Positions 60,127-64,000 of a stretch of DNA of 64,000 nucleotides are shown here, piece after piece; position 1 is the stretch's first letter, and every line of letters begins with the position of its first letter. Below the pieces are notes generated by a model. That model worked only from the letters and a program-made list of their open reading frames with translations. It did no database searches and was not told where the DNA came from. Source of the DNA: Pectobacterium betavasculorum (GTDB taxonomy: Bacteria; Pseudomonadota; Gammaproteobacteria; Enterobacterales; Enterobacteriaceae); the NCBI RefSeq assembly GCF_000749845.1, contig NZ_JQHM01000016.1, forward strand, positions 1-64,000. Reading direction: 5' to 3'. The translations under genes and the position numbers were made by a program.

Positions 60127-60199
60127 AAAAATGCCATCCCTGTTGCTGTCAGATGACATAAAGATAACGCCGCCGACGGTGAAACACCATCGGCGGCGT
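60070..60199. repeat. 130-bp direct repeat, left copy (islet boundary)
   Basis: Identical in 126 of 130 positions, without gaps, to 62261-62390 (constant offset 2191; mismatches at 60091, 60144, 60149 and 60157). It contains the first 19 codons of the DUF2461 gene, its 5' leader and a GC-rich terminator hairpin. The similarity stops sharply on both sides. The two copies enclose the AT-rich type VI islet. Confidence 0.95.
60167..60199 (-). terminator. Terminator hairpin within the left repeat
   Basis: ACGCCGCCGA pairs with TCGGCGGCGT (60167-60176 with 60190-60199) and the inner loop can pair further. On the minus strand it is followed by TATCTTTATC. It lies 25 bp after the immunity gene and ends islet transcription ahead of the DUF2461 gene. 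It is the duplicate of the ilvA terminator. Confidence 0.75.
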
Positions 60200-60224
60200 G
60201 ACACACTTATCCAAAGGATGAGTA

Positions 60225-60665
60225 TTAAGGGATATTGAGCTCACCGTCTAGCGACTCGATCCGTCTGTAGTTTTCTACCGCCTCGCAAAGATCTTTATTT
60301 GATAAATAAACGGGGCTATCTTTTTCGAACGGGTGTCCCTTATATGCACAACGATGGACGACATAATTTTTCCACGCGGCTTGATCTGCTTTAAAAAGCT
60401 TAACTGCATCTTCCTCACCTTCCATAGTTATAAGTTTGGATAGAAAGCTTATTGCTTCTTTATTTTTTTGTTCTAATTTTTTTGTAGAATCAGCAAGCAT
60501 TCGGTCAGTGCAAATGTAAATTTCATGATAGTTTTCCCCTTTCATTATATCCTTACATAACGTTTTTTCCATTAATTCCAGTTTACTCAGGTAAATTTCA
60601 CTAAATGCAGGAGATATACCGTTCACAGCAAATAGTATCAACATACATAAATAGATATTTCTCAT
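60225..60665 (-). CDS. LprI-like exported protein, probable immunity to the muramidase effector
   Basis: A 146-residue protein with a signal peptide (about residues 1-22: MRNIYLCMLILFAVNG then SPAFS) and no lipobox, so probably periplasmic. The mature part has three cysteines near CKDIM, CTDRM and HRCAY, and an FKADQAAWKNYVVHRC segment typical of the LprI/DUF1311 family, whose best-known members inhibit lysozyme. Its start overlaps the stop of the muramidase gene (ATGA), so toxin and inhibitor are made together. I infer that it protects the producer's own peptidoglycan. AT-rich compared with the flanking backbone. Confidence 0.72.
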   Translation of the reverse strand: MRNIYLCMLILFAVNGISPAFSEIYLSKLELMEKTLCKDIMKGENYHEIYICTDRMLADSTKKLEQKNKEAISFLSKLITMEGEEDAVKLFKADQAAWKNYVVHRCAYKGHPFEKDSPVYLSNKDLCEAVENYRRIESLDGELNIP

Positions 60666-61252
60666 TTTTTCATCCTTAAATAACCCGCTCGATTTCTTCC
60701 AGCCTCAAACTTTAACAAATAAGCATCACTCTCTATTTTCTTTATTAAGAGATCGATATCATTCTTTGCAGCGATCGGAATTGTCGTTTCCCCATAGATT
60801 CCTTGATAGGCCAGATCCACCAGAATATCTCTGATGGCGGGGTGAAGTTCAGTCCAATCGACCCTATCGGGTACATTAGCGGAATAATGTACGTATCGCT
60901 TCTTTGCTATTTCTATATAACCACCATAAATGATATTAAACAGCTCCATCTGTTGCTGATGCGTAATCACACCAATTTTTTCTTTATACATTTTAACGAA
61001 AGTGGCGGCGGCACCGCCTTTTAACCCAGCCCCCGTCGCGATTAAACTCGCTTTTTCACTCCCAATACCAACTCTGAGCATATCCGAATAAATTTCGCCC
61101 TTGGTTCTATTCCCCATATCATATCCTCGCCCCAACGTCACACCAGATTTATCATTTCCTGGCCAGTGAATGACTCGGCTAAAATCACGACTATTAGGAA
61201 TATCATTCCCTTCGCCATCAAAGGTTATTTGTCCTTGAGGTACTCTTAGCAT
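60662..61252 (-). CDS. Pesticin / T4-lysozyme-like muramidase, probable T6SS effector
   Basis: A 196-residue protein without signal peptide. The N-terminal half carries the pattern of the pesticin C-terminal domain and related phage-lysozyme-fold muramidases: TFDGEGND, SRVIHWPG, and SGVTLGRGYDMGNR. Glu14, Thr39 and Asp45 fit a catalytic triad; the Thr-Asp spacing (6) equals that of pesticin and the Glu-Thr spacing is close. It should cleave peptidoglycan glycan strands. An SD AAGGAA precedes ATG 61252. Adjacent to hcp and coupled to a periplasmic LprI-like protein, it looks like an Hcp-borne antibacterial effector. The function is inferred, but the fold match is good. Confidence 0.78.
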   Translation of the reverse strand: MLRVPQGQITFDGEGNDIPNSRDFSRVIHWPGNDKSGVTLGRGYDMGNRTKGEIYSDMLRVGIGSEKASLIATGAGLKGGAAATFVKMYKEKIGVITHQQQMELFNIIYGGYIEIAKKRYVHYSANVPDRVDWTELHPAIRDILVDLAYQGIYGETTIPIAAKNDIDLLIKKIESDAYLLKFEAGRNRAGYLRMKK

Positions 61253-61334
61253 TGAGTAAGTTCCTTTTCATTAATACGCAGTATCAATGTGCGAAATTAA
61301 TTAGCATCTCTTTAGGGCAGTGATGAATTAGCTA

Positions 61335-61372
61335 ATAAAATCAGCCATAGATAACATAATTATCAATGGCTG
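61335..61372 (-). terminator. Partial terminator or attenuator between hcp and the muramidase gene
   Basis: On the minus strand CAGCCAT pairs with ATGGCTG (61342-61372, with additional inner TGATAA/TTATCT pairing), followed by ATTTTATTAG. It lies 23 bp past the hcp stop and could lower effector transcription relative to hcp. Confidence 0.45.
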
Positions 61373-61394
61373 TATGTTTTATTGCCAAATAAAA

Positions 61395-61874
61395 CTAAAT
61401 ACCACTATCATTCCAGATGCTATAACCTGATGTTCCCGCCACTTTATGCTCCCATGATATAGAACCATATTTTAATAAAACCTTCTCGTATGGCATGACG
61501 TCATTATCATTAATCGAATGCGGATAACTACAAGAAATGTCAACAATACGGGAATCTGTTAATTTAATGACATAAAACAACTCTAATTGCCCGGCGGCAT
61601 TTATCCTATACAAAAAGAAATTTGCACTTAGCTTTTCATTGGAAGAGGTAGAAACACCCAGCAACGGTGACGATTTATCGATAAGTTTAATTATTTCAAC
61701 GGGATGACAAGATAGATTATCAGCATGACTCATTGAGTGATTTAAACTTAACACCTGAATCTGATCTTCATGACCAATTTGGCTTCTGTTACCAATTGAC
61801 TGTAATGTTGAACAGCCAGAAGAAATTAATCCTTGCTTATCACCCGTCAACTCTAAATAGATAATACTCGACAT
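61395..61874 (-). CDS. hcp: Hcp, type VI secretion tube protein (orphan)
   Basis: A 159-residue Hcp-family protein (Hcp1/TssD), the hexameric-ring component of the T6SS inner tube, which is also secreted and can carry small effectors in its lumen. Features recognised: N-terminal IIYLELTGDKQGLISSGCSTL, the GHEDQIQVLSLNHSM block, HPVEIIKLIDKSSPLL, and the C-terminal ISWEHKVAGTSGYSIWND. No other T6SS structural gene is in the window, so this is an auxiliary copy that depends on a core cluster elsewhere. It is 28 bp downstream of a 69-residue unknown gene and upstream of the muramidase gene. Confidence 0.93.
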   Translation of the reverse strand: MSSIIYLELTGDKQGLISSGCSTLQSIGNRSQIGHEDQIQVLSLNHSMSHADNLSCHPVEIIKLIDKSSPLLGVSTSSNEKLSANFFLYRINAAGQLELFYVIKLTDSRIVDISCSYPHSINDNDVMPYEKVLLKYGSISWEHKVAGTSGYSIWNDSGI

Positions 61875-61902
61875 TTTTAGCAGCCTCTAAGAATAAATAT
61901 GA

Positions 61903-62112
61903 TCAATGCACTGATGGTGTATCAAGCTTGAGTGAAAGTTTCCGCCCATCTGACGTCTTCATTTCCACAAGATTACTTTGAGTCACCTGCATCAGAGAAA
62001 GGCATAGCTTCATCATCAATGCGAGTATTTCTTCAGGAGGTAACGAACTATTAATAAGGCTATTCTTTAATTGTTCATTTAACTGAATGACAAGTTTTTC
62101 TTTATTTTTCAC
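61903..62112 (-). CDS. Small protein of unknown function upstream of hcp
   Basis: A 69-residue protein (MKNKEKLVIQLNEQLKNSLI... ending KLSLKLDTPSVH) that I do not recognise. It is predicted largely alpha-helical over residues 5-48, with an amphipathic LPPEEILALMMKLCLSLMQV stretch, then a short beta-like VEMKTSDGRKLSLKL end. It has no signal peptide or transmembrane helix. It shares low GC content and orientation with hcp, whose start is 28 bp downstream, so both are probably in one transcript. Possible roles are an adaptor or regulator of the Hcp cargo; nothing in the sequence decides this. Confidence 0.6.
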   Translation of the reverse strand: MKNKEKLVIQLNEQLKNSLINSSLPPEEILALMMKLCLSLMQVTQSNLVEMKTSDGRKLSLKLDTPSVH

Positions 62113-62260
62113 ACTCGGTCTCCATGTGTTATTCCACTTTTCACAAAACTACCCTAGAAAAAAATAATTAGCAATATTCAAAGAAATTAGAAAAATAAAT
62201 AATTAATTTAAAAATAATAATAACGAACTACAACTAGATTTATTCAACAACGCCTTGAAA

Positions 62261-62317
62261 CACCTGCTGAAGAAACGTTAAACCCGCTTGAGAAAAGCCC
62301 GTGAACTGCGTTGCCAT
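62261..62317 (-). pseudogene. Truncated duplicate of the DUF2461 gene start
   Basis: Nineteen codons beginning at ATG 62317 (MATQFTGFSQAGLTFLQQV), identical in amino acids to the start of the gene at 59383-60126. After 62261 the frame leaves homology and runs into islet DNA. It is the left-over of the duplication that flanks the islet. Confidence 0.85.
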
Positions 62318-62357
62318 AAAAATGCCATCCCTGTAGCTGCCAGATGAGATAAAGATA

Positions 62358-62390
62358 ACGCCGCCGACGGTGAAACACCATCGGCGGCGT
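62358..62390 (-). terminator. Terminator of the ilv (…ilvD-ilvA) operon
   Basis: ACGCCGCCGA pairs with TCGGCGGCGT, followed on the minus strand by TATCTTTATC. It lies 30 bp past the ilvA stop and is the presumed ancestral copy of the hairpin repeated at 60167-60199. Confidence 0.75.
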
Positions 62391-62420
62391 TAGGGGAACA
62401 CTCAACGTTTAACCGCTAAC

Positions 62421-63965
62421 TTAACCTGCTAAAAAGAAGCGGAACGCTGGGTTATTGGTTTCATCGTGACATTCATAGCCCAGCGCCTGTAGGTGCTGCT
62501 CGAATTCACGATCGCCCGCATCCAGCTCGAACGCTGCCAGCACGCGACCAAAATCCGTGCCGTGGCTACGGTAATGGAACAGCGAAATATTCCAGTGTGT
62601 GCCCAGCGTGTACAGGAATTTCAGTAATGCACCCGGCGACTCTGGGAACTCAAAGCTGTACAGCCGTTCCTGTAGTGGCTTAGAGGGACGTCCGCCGACC
62701 ATATAGCGAACGTGTAGCTTCGCCATTTCATCATCGGACAAATCCACCACTTCATAACCGTCTGCGGAAAGTTCAGCGATGATCTCCTGCCGTTCCGCAT
62801 AGCCACGCGTCAGACGCACGCCGACAAAAATGCAGGCGTCTTTGGCATCCGCGTAGCGATAGTTGAACTCCGTGACGGAACGGCCACCTAACAGTTGGCA
62901 AAACTTCAGGAAGCTTCCCTGTTTCTCGGGGATCGTTACAGCCAACAATGCTTCACGTTGTTCACCCAGCTCACAGCGTTCGGAAACGTAGCGTAATCCG
63001 TGGAAGTTGACGTTCGCACCGGACAGAATATGCGCCAGACGCTCGCCCTGAATCTGGTGCTGCTGGATGTACTTTTTCATCCCCGCCAACGCCAGTGCGC
63101 CGGACGGTTCAGCAATCGCACGCACATCTTCGAACAGGTCTTTCACTGCCGCACAGATGGCATCGCTGTCGACGGTAATCACGTCATCCAGATATTCCCG
63201 ACACAGCCGGAACGTTTCATCACCGATGCGCTTCACCGCTACGCCTTCGGCAAACAGCCCGACACGTGGCAGATCAACCGGTTGCCCGGCATCCAGCGCC
63301 GCGCGCAGACAGGCGGAATCTTCCGCCTCCACACCGATAACCTGAATTTGCGGCATCAACTGTTTGATCAGTACGGCAACCCCCGCCGCCAAACCACCAC
63401 CACCGACTGGCACAAACACGCGATCCAGATGCGCATCTTGCTGTAGCAGCTCCATCGCTAACGTGCCCTGCCCGGCAATCACCGCAGGGTGATCGAACGG
63501 CGGTAGAAAGGTCATATGCTGTTGTTCTGACAGCTCAATCGCTTTGGCTTTGGCTTCATCAAAGTTAGCGCCGTGTAGCAGCACTTCTCCGCCAAAACCA
63601 CGCACCGCATCCACCTTGATGTCGGCCGTCGCGACCGGCATCACAATCAGCGATTTAATCCCCAGCTTGCTGGAGGAAAGCGCGACACCTTGCGCATGGT
63701 TACCGGCTGACGCCGTCACCACGCCATGCGATTTTTGTTCATCGCTCAGACCCGCCATCATCGCGTACGCGCCACGCAGCTTGAAGCTGTGCACCGCGTG
63801 TCGGTCTTCACGTTTTACCAGAATGACATTATCTAACCGCGAAGAGATCTTATCCATCTTCTCCAGCGGTGTGACCTGCGTGATTTCATACACTGGCGAG
63901 CGCAAGATCGCCCGCAGATACTCCGCGCCCCCCGGCGCGGCAGGAAGAGGTTGTGACACAGCCAT
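62421..63965 (-). CDS. ilvA: IlvA, biosynthetic threonine deaminase
   Basis: A 514-residue PLP enzyme that makes 2-oxobutanoate from threonine, the first step to isoleucine. The N-terminal catalytic domain has the PLP lysine at Lys62 (HSFKLRGAY) and the phosphate loop GGGGLAAG. Two C-terminal ACT-like regulatory domains (about 330-514) mediate isoleucine inhibition and valine activation, distinguishing it from the catabolic TdcB. I chose ATG 63965 (MAVSQPLPAAPGGAEYL), 9 nt after GGAGG; ATG 63971 overlaps the ilvD stop and is too close to that SD. It follows ilvD directly. Confidence 0.97.
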   Translation of the reverse strand: MAVSQPLPAAPGGAEYLRAILRSPVYEITQVTPLEKMDKISSRLDNVILVKREDRHAVHSFKLRGAYAMMAGLSDEQKSHGVVTASAGNHAQGVALSSSKLGIKSLIVMPVATADIKVDAVRGFGGEVLLHGANFDEAKAKAIELSEQQHMTFLPPFDHPAVIAGQGTLAMELLQQDAHLDRVFVPVGGGGLAAGVAVLIKQLMPQIQVIGVEAEDSACLRAALDAGQPVDLPRVGLFAEGVAVKRIGDETFRLCREYLDDVITVDSDAICAAVKDLFEDVRAIAEPSGALALAGMKKYIQQHQIQGERLAHILSGANVNFHGLRYVSERCELGEQREALLAVTIPEKQGSFLKFCQLLGGRSVTEFNYRYADAKDACIFVGVRLTRGYAERQEIIAELSADGYEVVDLSDDEMAKLHVRYMVGGRPSKPLQERLYSFEFPESPGALLKFLYTLGTHWNISLFHYRSHGTDFGRVLAAFELDAGDREFEQHLQALGYECHDETNNPAFRFFLAG

Positions 63966-63970
63966 CAGCA

Positions 63971-64000
63971 TTAGCCTCCCAGCTTGCTTTTATCTCGCAC
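63971..64000 (-). CDS. ilvD: IlvD, dihydroxy-acid dehydratase, last codons (partial)
   Basis: The last ten codons at the window edge read VRDKSKLGG-stop on the minus strand, the C-terminus of enterobacterial IlvD. The stop TAA (63973-63971) is four bases before the chosen ilvA start. The SD of ilvA is embedded in the final Gly codons of ilvD. Assignment by the matching tail and the conserved ilvD-ilvA order. Confidence 0.85.
   Translation of the reverse strand: MRDKSKLGG

Larger units (their letters stand above)
62261..62390. repeat. 130-bp direct repeat, right copy (islet boundary)
   Basis: The right copy of the repeat at 60070-60199 (126/130 identical). It lies directly downstream of ilvA on the minus strand and carries the ilvA terminator plus a severed start of the DUF2461 gene. 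The 148 bp between it and the 69-residue gene (62113-62260) is AT-rich and should hold the islet promoter; I could not define -35/-10 boxes with confidence. Confidence 0.95.

Overview
This is a chromosomal window from a gamma-proteobacterium of the order Enterobacterales, most likely a soft-rot Pectobacteriaceae (Pectobacterium-like). The assignment rests on very close similarity of almost every housekeeping protein to its E. coli counterpart, combined with non-E. coli insertions typical of plant-associated enterobacteria. The backbone follows, in reverse orientation, the gene order of the E. coli rarD-to-ilvD segment: rarD, corA, uvrD, yigB-xerC-DUF484-dapF-lptM, cyaY, cyaA, hemCDXY, glmZ, the proM-leuT-hisR-argX tRNA cluster, thrP (yifK), the wec enterobacterial common antigen (ECA) operon, rho, trxA, rhlB-gppA, rep, ppiC, ilvC/ilvY, ilvA and the last codons of ilvD.

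Region by region. 1-4700: end of an IS3-like element, rarD, an AbrB-family membrane protein, corA and a cyclase/formamidase-like enzyme. 4700-10400: uvrD with a LexA box, then the lptM-dapF-DUF484-xerC-yigB operon, whose genes overlap by 1-4 nt from dapF onward. 10400-18000: cyaY, a truncated MFS transporter remnant, cyaA (TTG start, CRP site) and the hemCDXY operon. 18000-18660: no protein gene, but the small RNA GlmZ on the minus strand, with a sigma-54 promoter and three upstream TGTC-N10-GACA-type sites for GlrR. 18660-25750: a minus-strand operon (M20 amidohydrolase, polar amino acid ABC transporter, GNAT acetyltransferase, fumarase/adenylosuccinate-lyase-type enzyme) that resembles an S-(2-succino)cysteine salvage system, with a divergent periplasmic histidine acid phosphatase. 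25860-26390: four tRNA genes. 26530-40690: thrP and the complete ECA operon except rffH, with an unusual hairpin-rich 380-bp insert between wecB and wecC. 40830-48600: rho, trxA, rhlB-gppA, rep and ppiC. 48600-59400: putA/putP, a LysR/oxidoreductase pair, ilvC/ilvY and a LprI-like gene. 59380-64000: a DUF2461 gene, a type VI secretion islet and ilvA.

The most interesting accessory locus is the AT-rich islet at about 60200-62260. It holds an orphan Hcp, a pesticin/T4-lysozyme-like muramidase without signal peptide, a secreted LprI-like (lysozyme-inhibitor-like) presumptive immunity protein translationally coupled to it, and an unknown 69-residue protein. It is bracketed by two 130-bp direct repeats (126/130 identical) that copy the first 19 codons of the neighbouring DUF2461 gene, its leader and the ilvA-type terminator. 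It looks like a recently acquired antibacterial effector-immunity module placed just downstream of ilvA.

All assignments come from reading the sequence and from recalled family knowledge. No database search was run.
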